From Spongilla lacustris (lineage: Eukaryota > Porifera > Demospongiae > Spongillida > Spongillidae): 64,000 nucleotides of DNA. Position numbers and translations under genes: made by a program. Positions 44,941 through 58,384 of this stretch are shown here, piece by piece. The first letter of the stretch is position 1. Each line of letters opens with the position of its first letter. The notes under the pieces are model-generated. The model was not told the DNA's origin. It ran no database searches and saw nothing but the letters and a program-made list of their open reading frames with translations. The stretch spans positions 1,415,183 through 1,479,182 of the forward strand of contig OX442423.1 of assembly GCA_949361645.1 (NCBI GenBank), read 5' to 3'.

Positions 44941-45774
44941 CTACCATTGAGGTCTACTGCTATAGGTCCATGCTGTTTTGTGTGATTGTTAGAGGTATCA
45001 TAGAAATAGGGTTCTGAGGAAGCACTATGATGCCTTACCCCAGCTAAAATATCATTTTCTGATAATTTTATTGCATTAATGGCACGAACATCTTTTAACA
45101 ATCCCCCTGCTTTTGCTCTTCGAATGTTCAGTGCCTTAGCAAGTAATGCATCTGCGCTAACTTTGCTAACAGCAGCATGTGCAGATCTAGTGGTAACCTT
45201 TTGCGCTAACCATGGATGGGTCTTGCAAAAGGCATCATTTAACTCATCTAGCAATGTCCTATTGCTTAGAATAGCCTTTTCAAGGCCACCCTTATACTCC
45301 ATTAGAACACTATCATTGGGTTCATACAGGCAGTAGCTAAAATGATTAAGGAGATGGAAGCATGCAGTCAATACTTAAATTTACTTACTTTGACACTGGT
45401 AATACATGTAGAAGCCACATAATAATGTAGACCCCATGTCATGCATTATTTGTGTGTACTATACTAGGGGTGACATTATTGAACTGTATTGTAAAGCATA
45501 ATAAACATAACTGTAACAGAAATAGTGCATCTAATATCAATAATATGAATACTGTGTAGCAACACCCGTTATGCAGCATGACAAAATCCAGCTGTACACC
45601 TAGCAACACAATGTATAAAGTACTTTTCCAGCTGCTCTAGACTAAAAGAAGCGCTCCAAACCATAATATTCCATGCACAACTCACCTTTTGGCGGTAGTT
45701 GTATTTCTGTTGTAGCGTGCTGTCTCCGCCTCACGCTTACGCTTCTGATATTGCGCCCTTTTCGCTGCATGTAG
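44941..45774 (-). CDS. Anonymous spliced gene or element fragment
   Basis: Not recognised. Possible exons (minus): 45686 to about 45774 (KRAQYQKRKREAETARYN, strongly basic), 45039-45336 (SYCLYEPNDSVLMEYKGG, then KTHPWLAQKVTTRSAHAAVS) and a small one at 44941-44968. Phase fits across the first junction (AAA AG / C TAC). The basic start followed by an alpha-helical region is like some transposon-encoded proteins of invertebrates. Neither a start codon nor an end is certain. Confidence 0.35.
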
Positions 45775-45789
45775 GCCTACATGTACGCG

Positions 45790-47100
45790 CAGCAGAAGAG
45801 TTTCTCCAATATAGACTCCTTTGTGAAGCCCGATTGGTTTCTCAATTCGCCTGAATCTTTAGCCTCTTAGAAGCTCGAATCTTGTTCATGTTGCCGCCTC
45901 TTATAAGCTCGGTTCGACTCGACTCCAGATTTGCTCTGTACGTGATGTCACGAGCAGACGCCCGCCTTTATTCAGCATCAGCATCGTACCGAACTCGGGA
46001 GGACTCTAACTTATAGTCTCGATTTAGGACGTATTCCTCTTGTCTCTTTTTTTTTTTTCTACTCTTTCGTTCCCGTGAAGGCATTTTGACAACGCCAGTA
46101 ATGGTACCATAAATGTCTAATTATACGTATGGGTATTGTCATGGGAACGCTTGTGTACTCGGACGTATTTATTGCTTCATACCAAACATGTATATCTGAC
46201 ATCAAGGGGCAGTCGGTAGGACTTTTCTACATTTTTTGGTGTAACTGGCACTCTTTAAAACCTTTCCTATCTCGAGTTATACTCACCCATAAAGACGAGA
46301 CGACTATGGACAAATCAAGGTCTGGGAACGAGAACTACGACCTTTTTTGTTCTCTTAAAGTAAACGGTTTGGCGACTTGAACAAAGTATGAAAATGATGT
46401 TTTTCCATTTTGGCTCGATAGCAATAAAGAGCTATACTATCCGTTTCTCGGTTCGTGAGTTATACGCGGATCGCGTATTTTTAATGATATTCATGAACGG
46501 CACAAATCCTATACATGTATGAGAGTTACTGCCGTAACTCTCGATGCAATGGTCGCACGATCTGAAGGGATTGAACGTGACGGAGCGTCGAAACGACAAA
46601 GAATCATGCAGGCCCTCTATCTCCTAAACGTAGAAAAGATGAAAAACAGCGCCAGCATCTCTAAAGATCCAAGTAGAAAATTTGGCAAATGTATGTGCAG
46701 CGATGCTACGTTGCAATGGTCAGCCTGCCTTTTTGCTGTCTCTAAAAGCTTGCAGCAAGGTGCATTCAGCTCCCTACAGATGTATATCTAAACGATAATG
46801 GCTTGGAGACTCTTGACGGTAGAGAACCTTAATAGACGGCATGGCATCCTTGAAAAATAAAATGAGCAGCTAGCAAATGCATAGCACAATTCATTGTAAT
46901 CTAATTTTTAAAAAGAGCAAATCAAGCCTTTTTCGAAGGGATTCAATGGGTTTTTTTTTTTTTTTATATAACGAAGTTGCCCCAGACTCTGATGAGGGAG
47001 CTTCCAGTGCATTTTCTAAAGGAATGAACGGATATTAACCAAGCGTTTGGAACATTATCGCGGCGATTTATCGGCACTTTGAACATGCATATAGGCTGAG
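45790..47100. other. Intergenic, no recognisable gene
   Basis: AT-rich single-copy sequence. A 90-codon ORF at 46519-46791 (plus) contains no known motif and is probably chance or an element relic. Confidence 0.5.
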
Positions 47101-47146
47101 CTTATGATCTGTGGCTCCCCAGCCTCTTTTAGTGCAGTTTTTGCGT

Positions 47147-47150
47147 ACTT

Positions 47151-47186
<36 letters not shown>

Positions 47187-47329
47187 TCTACGCAAAAAGC
47201 GTTGGCTTCTGGGGCTCCACCCCAGACCCCGATGGGGAAGCTTACAGCGCATACCCCCTAGCTGGGCGGAAGGGGTGCCCCCCCCCCCGCCCCCCCCCCC
47301 CCCCCCCCTAAATCCTGGATCCGCCGCTG
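47147..47329. mobile_element. Likely hAT-family end with long polyG and polyC tracts
   Basis: The right end CCTGGATCCGCCGCTG resembles the inverted CAGTGGCGGA terminus of the elements at 7358 and 20615. The element is bounded on the left by about 34 G and near the right by about 40 bp of almost pure C. A matching left terminus was not found. Confidence 0.5.
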
Positions 47330-47470
47330 CGGCCACAACTGCAAAAAAGATGACGGCCATTTAACAGTACAATAACTCAGTGGTGCATATAGTTTTTATT
47401 TTTCTATTTGTGTGTGATAAGGACTGATGATGGCCTAGTTGGTCCATAATAAAAGTGTACAGCTGCTGCT

Positions 47471-47779
47471 ATGTCTGCACTTTGTATGAGATGTACAAGC
47501 ACTCTGCAATATTTGTGTTGTGTGTGTTTTAGATGTAAGCAATACATAAGCAGACTCAGATCTAGTCTTGAGAGAGCAAGGCTTTCCCTTAACCAGTGTG
47601 ATGTTCGTTCTAGAGTATGGACTGGAAAGTGCCTGCGATTTGGCAAGAGACAATTTGATGGTAAAGGTAGTGGGCAAATGTGGGAAGGTGTTTTGAGATT
47701 TCACTGCCATGGAGACACTTATGCTGACATGGCTGCTGACCCAGTTATGGTACCCACTCCAATTATGAAGGTTGAATAA
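47471..47779 (+). CDS. Hypothetical 102-residue ORF, unrecognised
   Basis: Opens with cysteine pairs (CMRC, CCVCFRC) and continues YISRLRSSLERARLSL, then HCHGDTYADMAADPVMVP. No family recognised. An AG before ATGTAAGC suggests the first part could instead be an intron end. 47780-48705 is AT-rich with a low-copy repeat (tcatgcatttgaccacacct, 48520-48620) and no gene. Confidence 0.25.
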   Translation: MSALCMRCTSTLQYLCCVCFRCKQYISRLRSSLERARLSLNQCDVRSRVWTGKCLRFGKRQFDGKGSGQMWEGVLRFHCHGDTYADMAADPVMVPTPIMKVE

Positions 47780-48705
47780 AGTGATAATTATAATATTAAA
47801 TAATAACAATTTCATAATAAGAAAGGAACATTACAAACTAACTGTACGTGTAAAAAAGTTTTCCACTGCATCCTGGCCCACAGAACCCATAACAGAAGCG
47901 GCATTTCCTCGTTGTACTGCAACTGATAGCCTTTGTAGCAAATATTAACACTTGGGAAATTGTTTATAAATTAACCACAAACAATAATGTGGGGTGCATG
48001 GTGGTAAATATTAAATTAATATTTAATTAACTAATATATTTTCAATTAACTAAAACGAATGTATATGTAATTCCTGATTAAGAACATGCAATTTTAATGA
48101 TTATATAGTTTACAGCAGGATAAATGAACGTATGCAACATTATTACCAATAACTTGGCAGATAAAGTTCCATCTGGAGAGGATTGCTGTCGCATTTGCCC
48201 GCACCAAGTGCAAGTTGAGCCTGCCATACAGCTCAGCTGTCATTTTTTGTCTGATATTATGGCAAGACGGGTAACAAGCATTTGAAATGAGTCCATGGCT
48301 TTCTTTTCGAAAGCACCATAGGTCTCTGCAACTCCATAATTTCAACTTGCCTAATTTATTAATAAATTCAAACCACTAAAATAATATACAATGACTCAAC
48401 TTAATAATACTAATGTTAATAAATGTAGGCCAGTTAAAAACTGAACTGCCTTTAATTAACTGGAGTTATTCAAAATTAAAATCTTGATTTTTTTATTTTG
48501 ATTTGAATAATGACATCATGCATTTGACCACATCTCCACATGCCTTGGATGATGACCTCATCATGCATTTGACCACACCTCATGCCTTGAATGATGCCCT
48601 CATCATGCATCTCCTCGTGCCTTGAAAGAAGATGCCCTTATCATTGCCTTTGTAGAGCCATGACTTGTGTAATGATAATGATATGACCTATTCAATAGTT
48701 AAGGC

Positions 48706-51425
48706 TCACACCACACCCACTGCCTTCAGCTTGGCCACCAGTTCATCTACGTTGGCGACCTTTGACCCCGCCTCCCTCTGGGGTGGGTCCTCCACACTGA
48801 GCACTGAGAGGCGTGGCGAGGTGTCCACACCTAGGTCCTTGGGGGTCACTGCAGCTATTGGCTTCTTCTTGGCTTTCTGGGTGTGGGGGTGGGGGTGGGG
48901 GGGGAGGAGAAATGAGTGGGAGGGGAGGAGGAGGTAGGCTGATAAGTTGCATAGCACCCTGGTCTGATGGTACCCCATATGGAGAGCACCCTGGCCTGAT
49001 GGTACCCCCCCCCCATATGGAGAGCACCCTGGCCTGATGGCAGTACGACTCAGCAGTGCTTGCTCATGCAAAGGCTTCAGGGTTTGGGCAACATATGAAA
49101 CTTTACAATTGTGCTTTACAAACTTCCTGTACAAGTACTTATGTTGGGAACTCCAGAAAAATGTTGGCAAGTGGTTTCTGAATCTCAGCAAATATACCAG
49201 ACCTCATATGTAATGTTTCACACACAGTGTAAAAATCAATTTTACCACAGAGAAATATATATGAAGTCAATATCTTATTGTTCCAAATATATACAGCATT
49301 CAGCTAGGCAGCACACCCTCCAATGCCTAGATAACCACACCCTCCAATGCCTAGATAACCATACCCTCCAATGCCTAGATAACCACACCCTCCAATGCCT
49401 AGATAACCACACCCTCCAATGCCTAGATAACCACACCCTCCAATGCCTACATAACCACACCCTCCCATGCCTACATAACCACACCCTCCAATGCCTACAT
49501 AACCACACCCTCCAATGCCTAGATAACCACACCCTCCAATGCCTACATAACCACACCCTCCAATGCCTAGATAACCACACCCTCCAATGCCTACATAACC
49601 ACACCCTCCAATGCCTAGATAACCACACCCTCTAATGCCTACATAACCACACCCTCCAATGCCTAGATAACCACACCCTCCAATGCCTACATAACCACAC
49701 CCTCCTGCCCCTACATATTTTTTTCCCCTTACTCCAAAACCTTTTTTGAGATCAAATTTAGAATGCACAACAGGGAGACCACTCCCTTCTCCCCTTGTAT
49801 ACCTTTGACAAGAAGTAAAAGACCCTCCCTGGTATGTTGACAATGTTTTGTGTGCACAAAACATGTCATACCTGCAAGTTCTCATACATAGGACAATGCT
49901 GCAGTATTTAATTAATATCTCCTTATCTGGATCATTTTTTTAAAATGATATATTCCAGGCTAGCTCCAGCCACTGCTGCATTTGGTCCAGAAAATGATTA
50001 CGCAATGAACAAATATGGTGTCCTAAGGCCAACAAATAGACCTTAACTTTTATATGGAAAGTCATCCATCCATCCACTTATAGGGCGGTGGACAAACACG
50101 AAACAACCTGAGATTCAAAGCCACAATGTTACGATCACCTTACCATGATGTTTGGCAACGTCGCATATCTTGGTTCGTTCAGCCTGAGGTCTGCAGTCAC
50201 TATGGCTGGCAGCTTCACCCTGATGTGCTCGAGTCCCCCGTCCACCTCGCGAGTCACTTTGAGGTACCCATCTTCCCTCAGCAACTTAGATGCAAAGGTG
50301 GCCTGGGGACCCACCCAATAAAAGTTGCAGAATTTATAAACACTGCACACAGCACATACATCAACACCACACATATACCACATAATACCACACATACACA
50401 GCAATGTGTACACACATATACATACAAAAATACAAATAGATCTACACACATCACACATACAGCACACACATACACACACACACAGCACACATACACATAT
50501 GTACACAGCACACACACACACAGCACACATACACACACACAGCACACATACACACACACAGCACACATACACACACACAGCACACATACACACACACTGC
50601 ACACACGCACATACGTACACACATGTATAAACATGGGGGTAAGGCAGCAATGGTCACACCTGAGGCCAGCCAAGTAACCCAGCGACCATCTGACCTGTCT
50701 GTGCACTGTCGTCATCAATGGCCTGTTGAGAAATGCGCCTAGGTGAACATCAGCCCAAAAGATAGAGTATGGGGGAGGGGGTGTGATAGAGGAGTGGGTG
50801 TTGAGGGAGAGGGGTATGGGAGGGTGTATGACAGAGGGTAGTGCGTGTTGGGTGGGGAAGGGTGTATGACAGAGGGTAGTGCGTGTTGGGTGGGGGAGGG
50901 TGGGTGTGACATAGGTAGTGTGGTGGAGTGGGTGTTGAGGGAGAGGAATCTGGGGGAGGGTGGGTATGAGAGTGGGTGAGGGAATGAGGGTGATGTGGGT
51001 AAGGTAAGGTTAGGTGTGAATGTGGGTGTGGAGAGAACTGGTCACCTGCTTTCCCAGAATGACCAGGTCAGTTTTCTCCTGCTGGACCAGCTTGGCGATG
51101 ATCTTGGCCACAGCCAGAGGCTGCAGATGTTCGTACTCCTCCCCATCCACCGTCACGTGAATGGCTCTGTCAGCCCCCACGGCGAGGGCTGTGCGGAGCG
51201 TCTCCTGATGGGGGTGTGGCCCAACACTTGTAAGCTAGCATGCATGTTGCCATGACAACAAGCACACCCTAAGTTACCTGGCACTGTTTGGGACCACAGC
51301 TCACTGCTACGATCTCGGATGCTATTGACTTTTCTTTGAGACGAACAGCCTTGGGATCAAAAGAAATTTGAAGTGCAAGTACTGGATCATGTAGTGCGTT
51401 GGTGAGGTAAAAGTGGGAGGGGCCA

Positions 51426-51495
<70 letters not shown>

Positions 51496-51770
51496 CCTAT
51501 TGGACTATACAAACACACAACCTGGACTATACAAACACCACCGCATCGATTCTCGTAAATTATTCTAATTAGAGCTAACCTCCTCCAGGGCGATCTCGTC
51601 GAAAGGGTTCATAGAGTGCTTCACTCCCTCCGTCACCACACCGGTCTTGTCGGGCCGTACCCTAATCTGCAACAACGCATTTAATCAAACATGAGGCGAT
51701 GGCTACGACGTACCTTCACAGCATAGTCGATTACTCTTTTGCAACAAACTAAGACTCGCAGTCCAGACAT
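48706..51770 (-). CDS. ETFB: Electron transfer flavoprotein subunit beta
   Basis: Seven exons (minus): 51714-51770, 51580-51666, 51278-51349, 51046-51204, 50660-50722, 50144-50302 and 48706-48876. They sum to 255 codons, the length of human ETFB, with every phase consistent. Landmarks in order: [114 protein letters not shown] and [12 protein letters not shown]. With ETFA it forms the mitochondrial matrix flavoprotein that takes electrons from acyl-CoA dehydrogenases and passes them to ETF-QO. The beta subunit binds AMP, and the LPNIMKAKKK loop docks to dehydrogenases. Intron 6 is enlarged by a minisatellite. Confidence 0.96.
49310..49712. repeat. 24-bp minisatellite in ETFB intron 6
   Basis: About 17 copies of caccctccaatgcctagata plus acca, with gata/cata variants. 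The period is divisible by three, so both strands show long open frames. Confidence 0.96.
50340..50630. repeat. CA-rich repeat in ETFB intron 5
   Basis: Imperfect cacacacagcacacataca units near the acceptor of exon 6. Confidence 0.9.
50760..51005. repeat. GT/GA-rich imperfect repeat in ETFB intron 4
   Basis: Units such as gacagagggtagtgcgtgtt with ggggagggtg recur three to four times. Confidence 0.75.
51426..51494. repeat. (CA)n microsatellite in ETFB intron 2
   Basis: About 33 perfect CA dinucleotides. Confidence 0.97.
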
Positions 51771-51954
51771 GATGCCTCGTTCCCAGTCTAAACTAATAAT
51801 GTATTAATATTATAAATGGCCATTGTGGTGCATGTGTACCTTAACACCCGCCGTAAGTAGGTCGATTTAGAGCTAGAAGAGAGCATACCAAAGCTGTTGT
51901 CAGAATTTTAATAGGATCTAGGATATGGGGGGTGATCACTGCCATAATTCGACA

Positions 51955-52075
51955 CGCGCTCGCTTTTCGTATTCGGGTCGCGCCATCTCGTATTCGGGTC
52001 GCGCCGTCTCGTATTCGGGTCGTGCCATCTCGTATTCGGGTCGTGCCGTCTCGTATTTGGGTGGTGCCATCTCGT
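51955..52075. repeat. 22-bp repeat (tctcgtattcgggtcgcgcc) upstream of ETFB
   Basis: Six copies of tctcgtattcgggtcgygcc plus two bases, 185 bp upstream of the ETFB start codon. CpG-rich, unlike its surroundings. Confidence 0.9.
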
Positions 52076-52139
52076 TACAGCTCCGTAACAGTACGTTAGG
52101 TAAGAACGTTCTGTTACAGCTCCGTTACAGACATGATAT

Positions 52140-54750
52140 CTCTTAGCCGTTTATTGTCGTGATTGCATAATACCATTGCCATCGTTCCGTACCAGGTTAC
52201 GGTTTGGATCCAGGGAATTTGTTTTGCTTGTATAGTATATATTAAATCAGCCGAGTGCCGGCAGTACGTTCAGCTTCCTTCCTCTCCGTGCATCTTCTAA
52301 TTGGACAGTACGTAGGAACGGTACGTTCTGACCATGCAAGTCACATGCATATGACGACGATCTGTATAACTCAGCTCGTTTACCAATAGAAACATCAATA
52401 GTGTTCAGTTGGTAACTGTGTAGATATATTCATGCAGAGATCTATCTAATACATCTGGAGATGTCTAGGTATGTCCCAGCGCGCTCACGAATGTCAAACG
52501 AATTCGTGTGTCAGTGAACACACAGTGCTGGCTAACAGTAGAAGGAGCTGCAAGGGGAAAATGAGATCATGATAAAAGCTTGTAATAACCATCTTATACA
52601 AGATTGCCCCCTGCCATTGTCCCCTCTCCTCCCCAGACTTACTCAGATGTGTTAAACCTTAAATCCCCAGGTCCAAGTCCCTACGCATAGGACCAATATT
52701 TGAAAATTCTGCAGGTGTTTGGCATCCAATTCTGTACTGTTGTTTGATGTGTCTATCGCGCTAAATTTCAAATCTAATTTTTAAATCACACGCTTGGTTA
52801 CATGATGTAAAAAAAATGCATGTGGTTCTTAAAAATGCATTGGAGAATTTAATTCTCACAGAAAAAAGAAAACGTACAACAAGTATAACTTTTTTTGAAT
52901 GTTTTTTGAAGCGTGATGTGTGTGCTACTTAAAACAGTCTATGGCAGTGATTGGTTTTGCCATATTTACCAAAAACGCACTGTACGTTTTCAAGATTCTG
53001 TCCATTCTATTTGCTATTCCAGCAACAAGCGATTGACAAATACCTATCCTTCATACGTTTGTCGAGCTAGCAAATTCCAAATCTACAATCTACATTTTTA
53101 TTTGCTTAGTGCTGTGTTTCCGTTACCGTTAACACGTTATTCTGCTCTTTGTAACATTATGTGTTGGTACTTGAAGTTGGTTTGCGATTTACCGAAAATG
53201 CATCTTTTAGCAATGCACTATTGACTGTAGTTGAATCTGAATTGCAAGGAAGCACCAGTATTTTCTGAATTGATAACCATTTCTACAATACAATGAGATT
53301 TTGATTTGTTCTCTGCTTATGTGAGTTTGCTAAAAATTAATTTTTACTTGTGTCCTACGCTTAGGACAATGGGGGATTAAAGGTAAAATTAATTGGTTGA
53401 ATATCGCAGTACAATGCACTGCAAAGCTAGTGCTAGTATGAGGCTGCATAAACCAACTATCACATTAAAACTTTGTGTGGGAGGGCACATCCCCTCCCAA
53501 ATCCTCCCCCTGCCTTGAAACTGCCCTAATTGAAATCCTAGATTTTTTCCCTCATGAATTGCAAGTAGGTTTTTTAGACATAGAAATAAATACACCCCTG
53601 TTCCACAGAAAAAAGAGTTTACAAGCCCACAGCCTACTCAATCTGGCAAGGACATGCTGCAAACCTACTTGTGTGCTTGGGGTTGGTGGAACCAATGCTG
53701 CTTGCAGCTACAGTATCTGGCTGCCAAGGTAACTGGGGGATGCAGGAACAGCAACTGTTGCCACAGCAGAGCAGTTACCACCTCCACTTGATCTATCCAC
53801 TGTGAACACCAGGATGATCCCATTGGGTTCCCACAGCACCACTAGACATCCTCACTGATATATATGATTATGCACTGATGCAGCATAAAAACCATCTCTG
53901 CGCTGAAGGAAGAGGGGAGAATAGGTGATATAATAATACTTGCATATGCGTCTACAATACAACCCACACTACAATAGTACCGTCCAATCCTTTATATTAA
54001 TCTGCATGCATGCTACATGTATACTGTACTATGGGTATTATTTGTTTGCACACCCTTACCCAATCAATGATTTTACACCATCCCCACAATATTAGTACAC
54101 AGAAAACCTACCATCCTCATATCCACCTTTATTGGTAGCCATTGGTGCACAATGAATGTGCTCAAGGTGCCCAGCAGGTCACAACATACAATGTTATAGG
54201 TGGACTCAATTCCCTACACCAACACTGTTTGTGCGGGAGAGGAGGGGGTGAATAAGATGACATCACACAAGAGATTGCATACATTGTATGCTTCTACTCT
54301 GTCACACATGCACCATATACAAGGTTCATAACACAGCTTCCCCACACTGAACACCTGCTATACTCATACCCACAGTCTGGCACACAAAAATTGTACCATG
54401 CAGGTGGTACATTTTTTGGTAGCCTAAATTACACTACTTGGTACACGCAAAACATTTACCAGGTTTGCCCACAACAGTGGATATGTGGTTTATATATACA
54501 ATACAGTGTTATTAGGTCATATTGGTTTGCCTATAAGGTATACACCCATTTTGAAAGGGCCTACATGATCAAATTCGTGCATTGTTCTATTACTGAAACA
54601 TCTTTAGAAACCTCAGTCATAATATACTTCAACCTTTTTAACCTCCAATCGCCCTAGGACTAAGTAAAGTGCTGAAAATAACAAATGGCTGCTTTTAAAC
54701 TAACAATGTTTCGTCTTGTTTAGTATTTAGTGCATGCTACTTGGTTTTCC
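52140..54750. other. Intergenic, no recognisable gene
   Basis: AT-rich sequence with short chance ORFs only. 54060-54360 shares motifs (accatcctcatatccac, cagcttccccacac) with 59640-60080, which points to diverged copies of one dispersed repeat. Confidence 0.5.
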
Positions 54751-54755
54751 ATTAT

Positions 54756-54782
54756 CTTTCATCTTGTGTCACAAGATGAAAG
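54756..54782. other. 27-bp perfect palindrome
   Basis: ctttcatcttgtg on the left pairs with cacaagatgaaag across a single central base. It would form a hairpin with almost no loop. Confidence 0.8.
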
Positions 54783-55420
54783 CATACAGACATTGCACAT
54801 CCATCAATTTGTGGGCATTAAAGCGAAAATGGGAAACAACTTCATCGTTGGTGATGCTGTTGTAGGAAAGATATAAAAAGAATCAGAATTGTTCTAGAAG
54901 TGTTGCACAGATCATCGGAGCAGGTCACCAGTGTCGGAATCGCATAAAGTGGTTGGATGGCACAACCATGGATGAAACAGTTCCGGGCATTAATAAATTG
55001 TAACCACTTATGTAAACAAGACTATTATCTTTTTCTACATAAGTGCCTTTGTGACCTTTTTTTTTTTTTACATGCACAGCTGGCATCAATAGCTACCTTC
55101 CTATCTTTCAAATTCAGCTTAGGAACAGATAAGTACGTGCCAATATCAATTTGAAGCCTAGATTTTACTACCAACTATAAATGGACACTTTTTCCTCATT
55201 TTTTCTTGAAGCAATATTAAGTACCTAGTCTTGGTGTCCTATGTTCAAGATTGCTATATGGAATGCCAAGGTGCTATTGAAGTACAACTCTTAAGAATCC
55301 TTACAAAGGCTATTATTAACCTCAATGCCTCATGTACAAACAATTCCTTTAGTGCTCGTAAAATAAGAAATGTTCAGCGCATACAAGGACGAATGAGATT
55401 GGCTTGCATGTGATGCAATG

Positions 55421-55438
55421 ACGGGGGGGGGGGGGGGG
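55421..55438. repeat. polyG tract
   Basis: About 18 consecutive G. Similar runs occur at 43779-43795, 47155-47184, 59944-59971, 60764-60788 and as polyC at the right edge (63982-64000). Confidence 0.95.
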
Positions 55439-55699
55439 CACCTTACGATTAACATAGCATGTTGTACATGTCAATAGTGCCTTTTCCTCTGTGAAAACAC
55501 TGGAGGCTCTAAACAGCCATGGAGCAACTTAACGTTTCCCTAAGTATTTATTTATAACCATGTGGGCTACAGGAGAGTCTGAGGATATGAATTGGTGATC
55601 ACATTCTGCTTGAGGCAACAACTGTCCATACAGGCCAAGAAGAACCTCAAATTCATCATATCAAACTGCGGCTCCACAGCCAAGCATTCACCCATGTCA

Positions 55700-56180
55700 C
55701 CATAAGAGGTAGCATGTCAAACGACCGCACATAATTGTGAAAACTTTAGTGTAATTGATATTGCACCAAGGTTCGCTGGCAATGGAATGTGACATGGTAC
55801 ACTGACTGTTGGTGGTATCACATGTTTGGAACCATTTTTTGGGATCTGCACTGTCGATGCCTATATGGCCTACAAATATGAGTCTGAGCAGGCTTTATCA
55901 GATCCCAAAGATGTTGATAGCTTTATTGCATTCATTGGCAAACTGGGTCACCAGCTGATTCTTAATGAATTCCTAGAAGATGGGCGAACAGTTTGCCGAC
56001 ATTCAAATGAAGGGGAAGTCATTGAGGAGGCAACTATAATTCTATTTCTAGATGTACATGTATGTAAATGTATTATTTTTTCTCTGCATTTTAGGCCTAT
56101 GACGGTCACACTACTCACCACTAATTATGTACAACCAATGTATCAGATGAAAACTAAATCAACACCTTATGTGCAATGAA
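55700..56180 (+). pseudogene. Transposase-like relic
   Basis: The plus-strand frame at 55826-56179 reads EPFFGICTVDAYMAYKYESE, then DSFIAFIGKLGHQLILNEFL. This is like the C-terminal end of DDE transposase catalytic regions (piggyBac-type, hydrophobic helix then N/D-A-Y-x-x-Y). Upstream frames (55230-55413, 55700-55820) are broken by stops. It is a relic; the family is uncertain. Confidence 0.4.
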
Positions 56181-56342
56181 AGTGCACAGCATGCCATTCG
56201 AAATGCTCCTACTGTTGTTGGTTGCAGTAATATTGCTGCAAACACAATAATGGTATTCAATAATCCGTGATGAGAAAGGGTTAACCAATTCAAAGTATGT
56301 ATGTGTAATTACTATTTTATATCCATGTTTAATACTTTATAA

Positions 56343-57258
56343 CACCGCATCCACGAGAGACACGGGGAAATTTTGGGGCATTTGTGAATATTGATAATTC
56401 CTTCCTATCGTTTTTTTGACTGGAAAAAAATATGATCAGAAAGCTCACCCATTTGTAAATAGTAATTTCTACTTTTTCTGCAATGGTGCTCTATAAATAA
56501 CTCCCTGTTACATGAAAATATCGAATGGGTACGTGATGTGGTAAATGCCCTCGCATACACTTTTTTCAGGGTCATGTTTCCCACCACCTTGAGTATTACT
56601 GAATCAAAATTGCTAACTATAGGAGGGTACATAAATTCCTTTTTCAAACAAGCCAAAGCTTCTATTGCACTCGATTTCAGCAGTAAGCTACAAGACATTT
56701 TTGCTCGCAGTAGACAGGGGGCGTGGTCCACTCATCCAAAGTGCCAGCGAAGGCAGGTTTTGCAAGTTCTACCAAAACATACAGTCTGTACCTGTCTGTA
56801 TAGAGTCATGGTATGTTATTTAGTAAAACAGGAAGAAAGATTCTTGAAGTCCGCCCACGCAACAATTCACTCGCGGTAATGCCGTTTTCTTATTTCATTA
56901 CCTTGCACTGCATATCACACTGACCGTGAGAGTTGATAACTTAGAGCCATAATATTAAACCATTTTCACATAGTTTCATACAGTTTTTACGCATTTATTG
57001 TAATGCTCTAGAAGCAATATGTTATTTTAAAAATCTGTACCTCTTACACGATAACGCTAGAACCAATCAACTATGCAATGATGTTTCGAGCCAATGGTAT
57101 GTCTGTTTGAGATACAAAAAAAATGCAACATGCCTCATAATGGTACATGTAGTGAAATCTCCACTTAAAACCAAGCAATTCAATCTAGAGGGAATTAATC
57201 ATTTTCCGGTTTGCCCCAAAATAGACTAAATTTCCCCGCGTTTCTCGTGGATGCGGTG
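56343..57258. mobile_element. TIR element, 916 bp
   Basis: The left end is CACCGCATCCACGAGAGACA followed by CGGGGAAATTTTGGGGCA. The right end is the near-perfect reverse complement, finishing TCGTGGATGCGGTG. ataa flanks both ends (possible short target-site duplication). An internal 113-codon plus ORF (56538-56879) and an overlapping minus ORF show no known motif. Confidence 0.82.
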
Positions 57259-57259
57259 A

Positions 57260-58380
57260 TAAATAACCATACATTTGTGTATTAAAATCATGAAATATAA
57301 TTGGTTAATGGAAAGAGTGCTCATAAACTCACAGTGCCAAGTAGAATTGGGTATGGCTAGCTCAAATATAAATTCTCCTCCTGAATGCTAATTTTACTCT
57401 TCATGTAAATGCAATCATTTATAGTTTGAAGCACAATATGCCCCCTGAAATAGAGCACATATGGGTGTGAAGTTAAAAGCAAAAAAAAACAAACAAAAAA
57501 AAACAACTGATTCACTTTCTCCACAAAAAAACCTCATTCTATCGAAAAATAAATGAATTGTTAATGGTAGATCGAACAAACACCTACATGTAGCCTTGTA
57601 GGCAAAAAGTGCTGTTTTAGCCTACGTATTGCAACCTATGGTCCTTGCATTTTAAAATGTTGAACTTGAATAATGTAACATCATAGGGCTTCGTTTTTTA
57701 TTTGCTGTGGAGCTCATTCTACCATTGGCTCTTTAAATACACAATTAAGATGGAGGAGTGTAAAAAAATTGCCTACAATCCTAATGAAAGGTAGGAAATC
57801 GTGTGTGTTAGGCAAAAAGAGTTAAAAATTATATCTGCCTAAAAGAGCGAAGAATGCTTCTTGTAAGTTTTTTGCAAATCGGAACAACTCCAGCTAAATG
57901 AGGGGCGTGCCCCAACAGCATACATAGCACTAGCAGCATGTTGGCATTGTTTTCTGCCGCCACTTTGCAAGTAGCCTTCTTTGGTAAATTGATCCTCATT
58001 ATTTCAAACGTTGGCTAAATTGTTTGTTCACTGTTTGGAAAACAAAAAGTGATTTGCAATACCTACATGTATGCGTAGGTGACAATCTATCATTAAAGTG
58101 TTTTCTTCTTAACTACTATTTATCCAACTAAGATTGGAGACCATAAGTTGAAGTATACAATGCTTATTTGAATTAATTTCGAAGTTGAAATGTAGTAGTT
58201 CTAGATCTAGGACCACTAATGTTCTAGATCTAGGACCAATGCCTGGAGATTAACGGTTAGTTAGTGTGAGTAAAAAAAAGCAAATGTGCTAATGTTTCAT
58301 GCAAGATACAACTCTCAGCCATTTTTAATGCACTCTATACACAGCCTTTCTCCATTATGTTTGTATACGCTGTGTACATT
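57260..58380. other. AT-rich intergenic sequence
   Basis: No ORF, RNA or repeat recognised apart from a doubled ttctagatctaggaccaatg-like motif at 58198-58240. Confidence 0.5.
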
Positions 58381-58384
58381 GGCC

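Noticed and set aside
46519..46791. 90-codon plus ORF
   Set aside because: No recognisable motif, splice context or neighbour support; left as anonymous sequence.
49275..49885. Gly/Tyr-rich repeat ORF ([16 protein letters not shown]) like a structural protein
   Set aside because: 24-bp minisatellite with period divisible by three in ETFB intron 6; the opposite strand is equally open.
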